Below, piece by piece: positions 37,101-45,001 of a DNA stretch of 64,000 nt. Below the pieces are notes generated by a model. The model was not told the DNA's origin. It saw nothing but the letters and a program-made list of their open reading frames with translations, and searched no databases. Source of the DNA: Paroedura picta (Eukaryota; Chordata; Lepidosauria; Squamata; Gekkonidae). The DNA lies in NCBI RefSeq assembly GCF_049243985.1, contig NC_135373.1, positions 8,291,501 through 8,355,500 on the forward strand, read 5' to 3'. Every line of letters begins with the position of its first letter. Position 1 is the stretch's first letter. The position numbers and the translations under genes were made by a program.

Positions 37101-37404
37101 TCTCATGTTCTTCAGGCCCAGCTCAGGGCGGCAGCCCTCATGACAGCAGACTTCTACCTTCCCCCTGCCCCAGATTCCTCCCTGAAGAGGGTCCCACACC
37201 CAACCCAAGGCCACCTCCTCCTGCCCAAACTCTCCACTTCCCACCAATCCTCCATCTCCTTCCAGAAGAGTGTCCTTTCTTACTTTCAAGATACATTTGG
37301 TACACAATATTTCCTTTCCCTCTTTTTCTCCATCCATCTTCAGTTTTGCTCCTGAACTCTTCAGCTACAGAGAGCCAAGTGAGCCCGAGGGCTGTTGGAA
37401 GCAT
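17257..37404 (-). CDS. Repeat-exon single-pass membrane protein gene (overview)
   Basis: Transcription would run right to left. Proposed exon order: signal (37,284-37,404, uncertain), juxtamembrane (36,203-36,324, frame-shifted), transmembrane, acidic, Trp-Lys, acidic, Val-Pro, Asn-Leu, five KP-type, IQ, IDQL, IQ, five IDQL, then four C-terminal exons ending at a TAA at 17,257. From the transmembrane exon onward every junction matches in phase (0/1, 1/0, a long run of 0/0, then 0/1, 1/1, 1/1). A chance set of open segments would not do this. The family is unknown. The product would have a short outer part and a long acidic and helical cytoplasmic tail ending in a coiled-coil-like segment. LINE, SINE and hAT copies fill the introns. 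Whether one transcript includes every exon is not known. Confidence 0.6.
17541..17627 (-). CDS. 28-residue coiled-coil-like exon
   Basis: The exon is 87 nt, phase 1-1, acceptor CCCCTGCAG, donor GTAAGTGG. It encodes PERDIATKEDLLQLISALGS followed by VEQRVLGR, with leucines and isoleucines at helix-like spacing. Together with the terminal exon this forms the best candidate oligomerisation segment of the protein. Confidence 0.65.
17740..17799 (-). CDS. Short Pro/Ala/Gly linker exon
   Basis: The exon is 60 nt, phase 1-1, acceptor CATCCACCACAG, donor GTAAGTGA. It encodes IPVPAAEEPAGPQGQAGGS, low complexity and probably disordered. Phase fits both neighbours. Confidence 0.55.
17830..18560 (+). mobile_element. 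CR1 LINE fragment
   Basis: Plus-strand text includes GDTRLFGEDCEVLQRS (RT region) and further on the 3' part of CR1 with 'ttcttcacccaaagagg' and 'tggaatttcctgcc'. Frames are broken. It lies in an intron of the minus-strand gene. Confidence 0.7.
18796..19033 (+). mobile_element. Non-autonomous hAT element, complete
   Basis: It starts CAGGGGTCCTCAACC and ends GGTTGGGGACCGCTA, with perfect 8-bp CTCTAAGG duplications at 18,788-18,795 and 19,034-19,041. GC-rich and palindromic near the 5' end (GCGGCCCGGTACCGGGCCGC at 18,819-18,838). No coding content. Confidence 0.9.
19360..19474 (-). CDS. Hydrophilic exon changing phase 0 to 1
   Basis: The exon is 115 nt, acceptor CTCCCTCACAG, donor GTAAGAG. 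It encodes PFNMEGDSQGRGAADNEDKT and continues to PTAEHA plus one base. It is the only exon that turns the phase-0 series into the phase-1 series of the last three exons, which is what the chain needs at this point. Confidence 0.6.
20100..20650 (+). mobile_element. Two tRNA-type SINE fragments
   Basis: Bases about 20,200-20,280 and 20,420-20,600 carry 'ccacatgcagccagc', 'gggtgacc' and 'ggggagaggatggga', the body of the SINE seen complete at 47,081-47,344. Both are truncated and diverged. Confidence 0.6.
20818..20919 (-). CDS. IDQL exon a
   Basis: The exon is 102 nt, phase 0-0, acceptor CTTTCTTTCACAG, donor GTGAGT. It encodes 34 residues from IDQLCPDPPRPILESDG to SSQHVD. It differs from exon b at only a few residues, which points to recent duplication. 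If the GTGAGT were skipped the frame stays open for a further 15 codons or so, to a possible second donor at CACACAA|GTAGAT, but in another phase. Confidence 0.62.
21086..21187 (-). CDS. IDQL exon b
   Basis: The exon is 102 nt, phase 0-0, same acceptor as exon a, donor GTGAGT. It starts IDQLCPDPPRPMLESDG and has an Arg near the end (TARPSSQHVD) where exons a and c have Gly. Confidence 0.62.
21354..21455 (-). CDS. IDQL exon c
   Basis: The exon is 102 nt, phase 0-0, donor GTGAGT. It starts IDQLCPDPPRPILESDG and ends TAGPSSQHVD. Nearly identical to exons a and b. Confidence 0.62.
21622..21762 (-). CDS. IDQL exon d (long form)
   Basis: The exon is 141 nt, 47 codons, phase 0-0. It starts IDQLWQEPEMPRSAGNE, continues PAEPTLEENYGTPSEED and ends GPSSQHVD. 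The donor is GTGGGT, weaker than the GTGAGT of a-c. The length differs from a-c by a multiple of three, so the frame is kept. Confidence 0.6.
21928..22074 (-). CDS. IDQL exon e (long form)
   Basis: The exon is 147 nt, 49 codons, phase 0-0, donor GTGGGT. It starts IDQLWQESEMPSSAENE, with TLDENYGTPSSLED in the middle and SSQHVD at the end. The Y-G-T/I-P segment is shared by d, e and f. Confidence 0.6.
22601..22700. mobile_element. 100-bp hairpin MITE (hAT-type)
   Basis: It starts CAGGGGTAGTCAAACTGCGG, and its right end is almost the exact reverse complement, so about 38 bases pair on each side. Flanked by perfect GTCTAGTC duplications at 22,593-22,600 and 22,701-22,708. The matching block at about 26,224-26,232 has an unoccupied GTCTAGCC. 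Confidence 0.92.
22902..22997 (-). CDS. IQ exon 2 (basic helix)
   Basis: The exon is 96 nt, phase 0-0, acceptor ATAACTCTTTCAG, donor GTAATC. It encodes IQKQQRIEKLERRKRMKEGR, then QLLKRLRETDLL. Alternating charged and hydrophobic residues suggest a helix or coiled coil. Its twin is at 26,430-26,525. Confidence 0.62.
23879..25131 (+). mobile_element. L2-like LINE insertion with long A-rich tail
   Basis: The 5' end begins in the equivalent of LNPSKTEVLWLGRR, then DYCNSLCAGLPLTL, HLHWLPVCFRVKFKVL, WWNELPEELRALSEL and a RACKTELFRQA ending, mostly open over about 208 codons, so it is fairly young. It ends in the (TAAA)n-type tail at 24,861-25,133. The block duplicate lacks it: 27,391-27,420 is the unoccupied site. 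RT catalytic core absent (5'-truncated). Confidence 0.88.
24861..25133. repeat. (TAAA)n/(AAGT)n microsatellite tail
   Basis: About 270 bases of TAAA interrupted by AAGT and GTGAG-type variants in a patterned higher-order mix. It is the 3' tail of the LINE insertion before it. Confidence 0.95.
25275..25406 (-). CDS. IDQL exon f
   Basis: The exon is 132 nt, 44 codons, phase 0-0, donor GTGGGT. It starts IDQLWQEPAMPSFAEDPAE, has TLDENYGIPSSSEEN, and ends GPSSQPVD. It lies apart from the five-unit array, before (in transcription) the block that contains IQ exon 2. Confidence 0.6.
25738..27410. repeat. Block duplicate 2 (pairs with 22,130-23,878)
   Basis: See 22,130-23,878. This copy lacks the hairpin MITE and the LINE insertion, so it shows the ancestral arrangement at both places. 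Confidence 0.85.
26430..26525 (-). CDS. IQ exon 1 (basic helix)
   Basis: The exon is 96 nt, phase 0-0, acceptor AACTCTTTCAG, donor GTAACT. It encodes IQERYRIVMLERQKRMKEGQ, then QLLERLRETDLL. Same length as IQ exon 2, with nine substitutions and no stop. Confidence 0.62.
27513..27593 (-). CDS. KP-type exon 5
   Basis: The exon is 81 nt, phase 0-0, acceptor CCCTCTCCCAG, donor GTAGAC after ACACAA. It begins KPFLGPEIKRGSALNEHL and ends KKNGASTQ. Its donor and following intron resemble the segment that starts each IDQL unit, so IDQL units may descend from a KP-type unit. Confidence 0.5.
28025..28105 (-). CDS. KP-type exon 4
   Basis: The exon is 81 nt, phase 0-0, acceptor CTCATTAGCAG, donor GTGTGT. 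It encodes KTRSIPQLERKTTKENYFQR and ends RSAMLAQ. It shares I-P-Q-x-E-R-K with exon 3. Confidence 0.5.
28400..28620. mobile_element. Interspersed repeat with SINE tail
   Basis: 'gcacatgaaagctcacgcc' to 'tgagactaacagggctaccc' is a dispersed repeat of uncertain class, also seen at 5,500-5,600, 38,480-38,600 and 44,570-44,680. The last 60 bases match the tRNA-type SINE 3' end. Confidence 0.5.
29087..29158 (-). CDS. KP-type exon 3
   Basis: The exon is 72 nt, phase 0-0, acceptor CTCTCTGCACCAG, donor GTAGAT. It encodes KVCIPPQSERKNAGDERKSN then IYGQ. Confidence 0.55.
29565..29636 (-). CDS. KP-type exon 2
   Basis: The exon is 72 nt, phase 0-0, acceptor CTCTTTGTACCAG, donor GTAGAT. It encodes KPWIAPQYERNKTGDDRRYT then IYRE. 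Same length as exon 3 with substitutions only. Confidence 0.58.
30396..30473 (-). CDS. KP-type exon 1
   Basis: The exon is 78 nt, phase 0-0, acceptor CCCTTGTCCCAG, donor GTAGGT. It encodes NPWFVPKIGRTIQADLLERR then EALFAK. The N/K-P-W-x-x-P start is shared with exon 2. Confidence 0.55.
31177..31263 (-). CDS. Basic 29-residue exon
   Basis: The exon is 87 nt, phase 0-0, acceptor TTTAATCTTTCAG, donor GTAATA. It begins NLPKEVTPAEDKRRRGQRIQ and ends EKLKDFKSV. Like the IQ exons it is rich in Lys/Arg with helix-like spacing, and its intron edges resemble theirs. Confidence 0.55.
31821..31889 (-). CDS. 23-residue exon
   Basis: The exon is 69 nt, phase 0-0, acceptor CCTTGCAAACAG, donor GTATGT. It encodes VPDMDCRVADGPPPTFSDTG then CQQ. 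It has no copy elsewhere in the window, so support is only splice sites and phase. Confidence 0.42.
32500..33470 (-). mobile_element. L2-like LINE fragment
   Basis: Minus-strand frames read LNPSKMEAL-type text, MATVIHTVVTSKLDFCNLL, HIQPVLRQLHWLLVSF and FKVLVLTFKVIYG. This is the same 3' part of ORF2 as the other L2-like copies. It is interrupted by stops. Confidence 0.8.
33799..33849 (-). CDS. Acidic 17-residue exon
   Basis: The exon is 51 nt, phase 0-0, acceptor CTTTCCCACAG, donor GTAAGG. It encodes NLFSKETEKEETIQPSE, less acidic than the copy A version at 31-81. Confidence 0.6.
34571..34660 (-). CDS. 30-residue Trp-Lys exon
   Basis: The exon is 90 nt, phase 0-0, acceptor CCTACAG, donor GTATTT. 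It begins STPAQEAQNTDECPET and ends DSAQWKEALCE. Changes from copy A fall as substitutions only. Confidence 0.6.
34980..35130 (+). mobile_element. L2-like LINE end fragment
   Basis: A short run matches the LINE end ('cctcgaccagggccagggcct' through 'atggttgaggccagg'). Absent from the matching region of copy A, which has only a short (AAT)-like stretch near 1,670-1,690. Confidence 0.6.
35394..35437 (-). CDS. Acidic exon after the membrane span
   Basis: The exon is 44 nt, begins with GT completing a Gly codon, encodes PEQKPEGQVSAEEP and leaves in phase 0 at GTGAGT. It is one codon shorter than copy A. Confidence 0.65.
36044..36143 (-). CDS. Transmembrane exon
   Basis: The exon is 100 nt, phase 0 to 1, acceptor CCAAACAG, donor GTAAGT. 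The hydrophobic run LLWIGLIGFISVIFFAI is followed by RVVKTII, so positive charges lie on the C-terminal (cytoplasmic) side. Length and phase equal copy A. Confidence 0.72.
36203..36324 (-). pseudogene. Juxtamembrane exon, frame-shifted in copy B
   Basis: It matches the copy A exon at 2,732-2,848 but has five extra bases (GAGGG after GTCTGG on the minus strand), which shift the frame, and ends CTGTAG|GTGACT. Either the exon is skipped in this paralogue or it is not coding in either copy. It begins RGTEEFRDLFFDLRKG. Confidence 0.4.
36405..36730 (+). mobile_element. hAT-like non-autonomous element
   Basis: It starts CAGGCTATCTCAACC and ends GGTTGAGAAAGCCTG. Shared by position with 2,930-3,650 in copy A, so it predates the cassette duplication. 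Confidence 0.6.
37284..37404 (-). CDS. Possible signal-peptide exon
   Basis: The exon is 121 nt from ATG to a GTAAGA donor. It encodes MLPTALGLTWLSVAEEFRSK, then a basic segment ending QMYLE, and leaves in phase 1. Hydrophobic residues 2-13 fit a signal peptide. Its phase does not match the juxtamembrane exon (phase 0), so one more exon would be needed, which I did not find. Open here but interrupted in copy A. Confidence 0.33.
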
Positions 37405-37418
37405 CTTTTGCCTCCTCC

Positions 37419-37456
37419 GTTGCCACGGATGCCGGAACCCCGGGATAATGACATCA
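37419..37456. promoter_or_regulatory. Candidate promoter motifs, copy B
   Basis: GTTGCCACGG (37,419-37,428) and TGACATCA (37,449-37,456) lie at the same spacing as in copy A, next to the candidate start codon. The first motif has lost one base of its palindrome relative to copy A. Confidence 0.3.
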
Positions 37457-37499
37457 GCAGAGGGGGTTCCGTGGGCACCGGCTGCTCAGGGAGGCTGAT

Positions 37500-38869
37500 C
37501 TTGTGGACTGGGCAGGGAGGGGGCTGGAAAGTGGGGCAAGAAAGCAGGGGCTGAGCTGCCTTCCCTCGTGCCCATCCGAGGAATTTGTGCTTCTTAGAGC
37601 AGGGGTCTCCAGCCCTTCGGATCCTGCAGGATGCTTGCGATTTCTGACCCAATCTGGTGGGTGCAGCCATAAAATGGAGAAAAAGCCAGACAGACACAGC
37701 CAATCACATCACCAGTGGCCAATCAGAAGCCTTGTGGGGCAAAATGCCTATATGCTCCTGCCTCCTTTCTGGAAATGCATGGTGGGTGGCAGGAAAGGTG
37801 GGGGCACCATGTTATAGACCATATGGACTATTTCCTTTGTGTCTTCAGTTTTGGAAAGCACTCAGTGATATTTCAGCATTTTATCAATGGTTTGTCTGTT
37901 AATAAATCACAGGCATGAGCTTTCTAGAGGTTCTACTTCAGCCTCCAGAAGCTAAGCCAGAAAGTGGCGGCCGCAGCAGGGCTGGAGCAGGAAACCTGGG
38001 CTGCCTCCGTCCCTCTGTCTTAAAGTCGCTCTTCAGGATTTTATTGATAAAGGAGTGGACACCAGCTGAGATGTTCGGAGAGGGATGGACCACGTGCTGT
38101 TTCTGATATACCTGGATATAATAAAACAAAAATCCTGACAGGTCCCTGTGACAATATATTGGCATATCACAACAATGTACTTTCCCCCACATTTCATATT
38201 TAACATTCTAGCCCTTTTTGTTGTAGAGGTATAATTGAAAAGCTGTGGCTGCACATTACTCCTTTCAATAGTGAAAGCTGGGAAGTAACACAATCTAAAA
38301 GTCCTTGGAAACAACCCATTTCTTCCTCTAAGGCAGTGGTTCTCAACCTTCCTAATGCCGCAACCCTTTGATACAGTCCCTCATGTTGTGGTGACCCCCA
38401 GCCATAAAATGATGGACTCCACAGTTAGCCAAATACTTCTTGAAATTTTAAAATTAGAAAAGAAAGGAAAGTCATATTCAGGCCAGATTCAAGTGGGTAG
38501 CCTTGTTTGTCTGAAGAAGCACAACAAAATCAGAGTCCAATAGCAGCTTTAAGACCAACAAAGATTTATTCAAGGCATTCTTCCTCAGACATACTCAGGC
38601 CAGTCTAAGACTCCGTGCTATCTGGGCGAAATTTCTGCTTAGACTCGCATTGCCTCTACAAAGCTTGGTTTGAAGCTCAGTTTTAACCCCTTGCATTATA
38701 CGGTTCCCAGATTTCTCAAAGCGCTTTTGAATTCTTGTTAAATGCTGAATCACGCAGCGCTCTCAGTGGTCACACACACACACACCCAGCAATATGAAGG
38801 AAAATCATCCCATGGTGAGAATATTAATCCACGTGGTCTCTGTCGGTGCTTGTGATGTTTGTATTCTAG
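37500..38869. other. No gene seen; repeats shared with copy A
   Basis: It contains a hAT-type piece (37,600-37,815), a CAGTGGTTCTCAACC fragment after CTCTAAGG (38,330-38,480) and a dispersed repeat (38,480-38,600). Small open segments near 37,940-38,190 are not conserved in frame with copy A. Confidence 0.45.
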
Positions 38870-39150
38870 TTGGTAGCCACTAAACCTCCAGAAGAAGTTC
38901 CTCACAGTGAGAACGCTTTCTCAGTGGAACAGGCTTCCTCGGGAGCTGGTGGGTTCTCCATCTTTGGAGATTTTTAAACAGAAGCTGGAGAGCCATCTGA
39001 TGGAGAGGCTGATTCTGTGAAGGCTTAAGAGGGTGGCAGGTTACGGTGGATGAGCGATAGGGTTGTGAGTGTCCTGCATAGTGCAGGGGGTTGGACTAGA
39101 TGACCCAGGAGGATCCTTCCAACTCTATGATTCTGACTCTGTGATTCTAG
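38870..39150 (+). mobile_element. CR1 LINE 3' end
   Basis: The counterpart of 5,880-6,150, with 'ggactagatgacccaggagg' and TATGATTCTGA-type terminal repeats. Confidence 0.8.
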
Positions 39151-39509
39151 TTATAAGTTCTTAGATCTCCAGCAACCCCCCAGAGTCTGACAAACCTATT
39201 GTAAAAGGAGGGCAATTTTGTTGAAATGACTAATTTTGGATATACCTTCCTCTCTTTTACTCTTCATGAGGGCCTGATTTAGGCCATGGAGGGCAACTTC
39301 CCCGTCTTTGTGAGTGTCTGCCTTGAAGAATGAAAAGCAACACAGGAAACAAGAGCTTTGTTTCCTGCTGTTTGTGGTGTTGTCAGACAAAGATATGGAA
39401 CTTTCCGTCCTCTGCAGATCTGCTGCAGAAATTAACAAAAACGTGGTAGGAAATTAAAGAAGCCTACCTGGATAAACAGAGAACTTCAGAAGGACAGCTA
39501 TGGGAGAAA

Positions 39510-40946
39510 AAAAAGAAATGTTCAAGGGGCGAAGGACAGACCTCTAAAGAAGAGTACCTGCAGGTTTTTATCCCGGACAGAGCCCACCCTATCTCCTCCC
39601 ACATTGCACTTACCCTTTTATTTAAACAGCTCGGCAGGAACGGTCAAAGATGTGTCTCTCCGCCCTGCTTTCTTTTACGCTGAGCTGTTATTTTACAAAA
39701 TAAAGACCTTACTTCTCACTCCCTCATTTTGACCGATTGGTAATTTGCTTCAAGACTGGAATCACAAAATAGTTGGTTTCAGTTTGTGGTGAGCCAGCCA
39801 GGAAACAATGCCAAGGTGTACATTCAATTTTCAGTCATCAAGATAAATAACGGAAAAGAAACTTATCCAATACATCTGGGCAGAAGAAGAGGACCACAAG
39901 TTAAGTGAGTCACCCTGTGGTTAGCAGGAAGGAAAGCAAGTGGATCACAATGATGATCAACAAGCTCTAGTATTTGCTACTAGGAATACCTCTCTGCACT
40001 CTTTTCCCCTTACTGGGGTAAATTTTCCCTCCAAAATGAAGCTCCTTGTCCCAGACTATCACTGTTCAATGTCTTTGCTTTTGTTCAGCCCAACATGGCA
40101 CTGAATCGCTTTTACTAATAAAGCCTGGTAGGGGTGGGCTATAAGTCTAACTAATAAATAAATAAAACTGATTAAAGGTTTTATTTTACAAAGAGGGGAA
40201 GGGTGGTTGGAATGACAAATCATGGTTATGTTCCCAAATTAATTAGGTCACAGGCTTTTTGGATGGATGTTTACAGGCTTTTCTTTCAGTGCTTACGTTT
40301 CTTATTTTAACAAAGAGGTTTCTTTCTTGCCCAAACACCTTGGTTCTACTCTGACCTGTAGTCTTTGTAGTTCCCCGGAACTCCCCTGGTTCTTAGAAAG
40401 GGGACAATCTCAGCTGGGCCACAGCTTTCTATCTCCCTTTCTGATGGAAGCTCTGCCTCACACACACATGTATCTTAGGCAATTCACCCCTGATTTCCCC
40501 CTCCAACTAGGCAGAGGTCCCCCTCCTCTCCCTTAGAAGGGTTCTCCTTCTAATTGGTGTTTGCTCCTAAATTGTCTACCAAATCACTGCTCCAGCTGAC
40601 AGATACTGTGTGGCTTCTCTCTCTATCAAAAACTCAGTACTTTCACAAGTGTTTCTTCTCAGATAGGTGTTTCAGCTAAGGAGCTGTCTGAGGCTTAACT
40701 GATTGCATCTAGCCAGCTTTCTCAATCTTTTTACCATTGGGAAACCCCTGAAATGTTCTTCAGGCTCTGAGAAACCCAGAAGTGGCACGATTGTGCAGAA
40801 TATGGTACATGCTCCCCTTCCCACTCTCCCCAATCCCATTTTGGGAAGGGTGGGTGGTCACATCTCTCAATAAATGTTTAACACGTTTTTTAAAATATAA
40901 ATAGAAAGATAATTAACTCCCATTCATTTGGGGAAACATTCCAGGA
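39510..40946. other. No gene seen
   Basis: Sequence specific to copy B. A hAT-like segment starts near 40,715 ('tttctcaatctttttacc'). No supported exon. Confidence 0.4.
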
Positions 40947-41220
<274 letters not shown>

Positions 41221-41221
<1 letters not shown>

Positions 41222-41430
41222 ATATATATATGGGAGCCAAAATCGGGTCCCCTATATAACGGAGACATTGTTAATTGAACAATACAGATCCTTCAGATCC
41301 TTACTTATGGAAAAATACTGTTGACATTCTGAATGAGAGGGACTAGCCCCCGAAGAAAAGGTGTTTGCCTTGAAAATGGGTAATCTTTAATCTGGACCCC
41401 ATTCTGGCTCCCCTATATATATATGCATAT
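41221..41430. mobile_element. Small inverted-ended element of unknown class
   Basis: TATATATATGGGAGCCAAAA at the left is mirrored by GGCTCCCCTATATATATA at the right, with GGGTCC and GGACCC pairing further in. The interior is unique here. No coding sequence. Confidence 0.55.
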
Positions 41431-41639
41431 ATAATTTTGCGGAAGACATTGTATTATTTTTGCCTTTGAAGACATACATATAAAGGATACTGGAAGAAAT
41501 ATGTCCATCACTTTGAACTTATACCTTTGAACTCTATAAGAACCACACGGAGAGGTCTCAGAAAATACTTTTATTTTTCACCAGTCTCCTCCTTTCCTTT
41601 CGTTTCTCATCGCCTGGAGCTTGGCAACCCTGCTGGAAA

Positions 41640-41990
41640 GACAGGGCAATGACTGGCTGCAGGAAGCAATTTTGTTGTAATGTCTTCTTGCGGCTCTTTT
41701 TCTTTTGGAGAGACTTCCTCTCTTTCTTCTTCAAAACAGCCATGTTCATAGCCACCGAGGGCAAGTTCCCCATCAGTGTGAGCTTCTGTCTTTGAAAATG
41801 AAAAGCAACAGGAAACAACCGCTTAGTTCCCTGCAGTGGACAGTTTGTGGTGTTCCCAGACAAAGACACGGGGTTTCTCGTCCTCTGCAGATCTGGTGCA
41901 GCATTTGATGGAACCGTGATAGGGAATTCAAGCGGCCTCTATGGATGAGCAGAGAACCTCAGGATAAGCCAAGGAAGAAATAGGGATTGT
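41640..41990. repeat. Third copy of the 6,210-6,500 segment
   Basis: It shares 'gggcaatgactggctgcagg', 'gagggcaagttcccc' and 'ctctgcagatctgg' with the segments at 6,210 and 39,205. Within copy B it is therefore a local duplicate of 39,205-39,510. Confidence 0.65.
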
Positions 41991-42799
41991 TCAAGAAATG
42001 GAGGGAAGTACAGGAAAAAAAGAGTCTTCAGGTTACTAGGCACTGCAGGTCAGTCATCAGAGAGGCCAAAGATGGGAGAATCCTGAGACGGGTCAGAGAA
42101 GCCGACTATAACAGACTGAAATTGGCAACATGCTTTCTGCAATGAATCTGATGGAGGCAGCCTCCCATCATGCTTTGCTCCCCTACCACTTTTCAAGAAA
42201 TGTGTTTTTTGCAACATAGTGCCTGCTTGCACCTTTGTTTTCGTTGCATCCCTTGATCGCCTTCCCCCCTTCTTCCCAAATTGTCCTGAATGTATATATT
42301 TTTTAAAGCTTGGGACATAATATTATAATGCTGCTGTGTAAGACTGCTGTTTTTTAAATATAGAAGCAGTGTTGTAACACAGTCACTCCTTTTTTAAAAG
42401 AAAAAAAGGCAGATTTTTTTCGTAACAGAGGGAAGGAAGGGGAGGGAGGACGACAATTGGGAAAGGGTGCGTTGAAATGACTCAAAACGCCAGGCATAGG
42501 GAAAAACCCAGTTGCATGCATTTCTGCATTGGGTAGCCCCCAATTAGACCCTCTTAGAACCCCCTTGAAAAGATGAAATCGGGTTTTCTGGGGATTCCTT
42601 TGCTGTGGGACAAGTAAGGGGAAAATGTGGAACTGCGCCTGCAGAAGCAAATTTTAGTGCAGAAACGGAAGAAAAAGTCGACCCTTTACAAATGCAATTC
42701 CGAACAATATCGCTAGTGAGGAAAGAAACAGAGAGAAAGCAGAAAGTACTTATTTTGTACCTATTTTGCTTCTGTTTCCCCACCAGAAGATCATGGACC

Positions 42800-43690
42800 A
42801 TCTAGGGATGGTAATTGGCAAGATACAGTATGGCAGTTTGAAATACACAGAGAGGTTGTCAAGAGACACCTGGTTGCACTGGATGAATTCAAATCCCCTG
42901 GGCCAGAGGGTGTGCCCCATCAAATAACTTTCTTGAGAGCTTGTGGAACCCTTGTCCATCATCTTTAGGACCTCATGGAAGACCGGAGACAGGTCAGAAG
43001 ATTGGAGGAGAGCAAATGCTATCCCAATCTTCAAAAGAGGGAGGAGAGATGACCCGGGAAACTAGTGAGTCTGACCTCTGTCACAGAGAAGATAATGGAG
43101 GGGATATTAAAGGAGTCGATTGGGAAAAAATCTGAAGGTTTCATCAGTTTGGAGGAGGATAAGCAGTAGGGTGCCACAAGGCTGAGTCCTGTGTCTGGTA
43201 CTTTTCAACATTTTTACCAGTGATCTGGATGAGCGGGTGGAGGGACTACTCATTAAATTTGCAGATGACACCAAATTGGAAGGAGTGGCGAAGACCCCAG
43301 AAGGTAGAGATAGAGTTCAACGAGATCGGAACATGCTGGAAAAGTGGGCAAATGTGAACAAGATGCAATTCAGTAAGGAGAAATGCAGAGTTCTACATCT
43401 GGGTCACAAAACTGAGAAGCATTTGCATACTGGATGGGAGATACACTTTTGGGTGGCTGTGTGTGTGTGTGTGAATGAGCTCTTGGAGTACTTGTGGACT
43501 GTAAACTACATATGAACAGTGTAATGAGGCGGTAAAAAAGGCAAATGCAGTCTTGGGTTGAATCAACATCAATTGGAAATCGCAAGATGTCATAGTCCCT
43601 TCCATTCTGCATTGGTCAGACCCCACCCAGAGTCCTGTGTGCAGTTCTGGAGGCCTCACTTCAAAAAGGACATGGACAAAACTGAGAGAG
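42800..43690 (+). mobile_element. CR1-type LINE fragment
   Basis: The plus frame reads FNIFTSDLDERVEG, LIKFADDTKLEGVAKTPEG, LEKWANVNKMQFSKEKCRVL and later [24 protein letters not shown] is the RT catalytic motif region. Frames break several times. Confidence 0.8.
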
Positions 43691-43699
43691 TGCAGAGGA

Positions 43700-44160
43700 G
43701 ATGCTACCCAGGAGTGTATCACCCATCCAGTATGCCTGCTTCTCAGTTTTGTGACCGAGATGTAGGTAGAACTCTGGCCTTGACCTTTTTGAATTGCATC
43801 TTGTTCTGATTTGCCCACTTTTTGAACTCTATCTATGTCTTCTGGGGTGTTCACGTCAACTCCCAATTTGGTACCATCCACAAGTGTCATGAGGTGTCTC
43901 TCCACCCCCTCCTCCAGATCATGGATAAAAATATTGAAAAGTAACAGGCCCAGTACTGAGCCCTGAGGTACCCCACTGCTCACCTCCCTCCCATCCGATG
44001 AAACGCCATTGACAACAACTCTTTGGGTGCAGTTTTCTAGCCAGTTCCTTATCCTCCTAACCACCTAAAAATCCAGGCTGCAGTCCTGCAGTTTACCCAT
44101 CAGAAGATTGTCAAAAACCTCTATTGGCCTTTCTAAGACTGCCACCTTAATGTTTCTCAT
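43700..44160 (-). mobile_element. CR1-type LINE fragment, opposite orientation
   Basis: The minus frame reads IRNWLENCTQRVVVNGVSSD, then GVPQGSVLGLLLFNIFIHDL, the RT motif-5 region. The FADD-type motif that should follow is degraded (LVDGTKLG). It abuts the plus-strand copy head to tail-inverted. Confidence 0.8.
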
Positions 44161-44284
44161 TGCTTAGTCTACACAGGGTTTTTCCTGCTGTTTAGAACAA
44201 GACAACAAGTGAAAGTAATTATTAAGATACATGATAAACATTAGAGTACCATAGATTCAATGGGTAGCTCTGTTGATCTGTAAA

Positions 44285-44570
44285 AAGGTAAAGGTATCCC
44301 CTGTGCAAGCACCGGGGCATGTCTGACCCTTGGGGTGACGCCCTCCAGTGTTTTCATGGCAGACTCAATACAGGGTGGCCTTGCCAGTACCTTCCCCAGT
44401 CATTGCCGTTTTACCCCCCAGCAAGCTGGGTACTCATTATATTGACCTTGGAAGGATGGAAGGCTGAGTCAACCTTGAGCCGGCTGCTGGGATCTAACTC
44501 CCAACCTCATGGGCAGGCAGCTTCAGACAGCATTTCTGCCGCTTACCACTCTGCACCACAAGAGGCTCTG
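44285..44570 (-). mobile_element. tRNA-derived SINE, second family
   Basis: Read on the minus strand it begins AGCCTCTTGTGGTGCAGAGT, then a box-B-like GGTTGACTC-containing body. Ends near 'gtaaaggtatcccctgtgc'. Typical of squamate SINEs. Confidence 0.75.
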
Positions 44571-44892
44571 TTGGTCTGCAGTAGCACAATAAAATCAGAG
44601 TCCAGTAACACCTTTAAGACCAACAAAGATTTATTCAAGGCATGAGCTTTCGAGTGCAAGCACTCTTCCTCAGACTAAGAACTCTCTTTACATGCATATA
44701 TGAGAAATATGGAGAACAGGACAATCTTTTAGGTAGAGATGAGTGCTCTGGGTCAGCTAGAAGAGGGAAACAAAATGCTAGCTTTCTATGAGAAGATCAT
44801 CATTAGATCACCATGCAAGCCTAAACCCCTTTATGTGAATAGACTTTGAAAGGTCTATGTTTGTTTTGGATTGCACTGATAATTATGTATAT

Positions 44893-45001
44893 GAATGAAT
44901 GAATGAATGAATGAATGAATGAATGAATGAATGAATGAATGAATGAATGAATGAATGAATGAATGGAGGGAGGGAGGGAGGGAGGGAGGGAGGGAGGGAG
45001 G
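44893..45001. repeat. (GAAT)n(GGGA)n microsatellite
   Basis: Pure GAAT units, then pure GGAG units. Confidence 0.95.

Noticed and set aside
37938-38192. Exon at the copy B end of a conserved block (and 4,950-5,138 in copy A)
   Set aside because: Both copies are open for a while after an acceptor-like site, but in frames that do not agree, with no donor.
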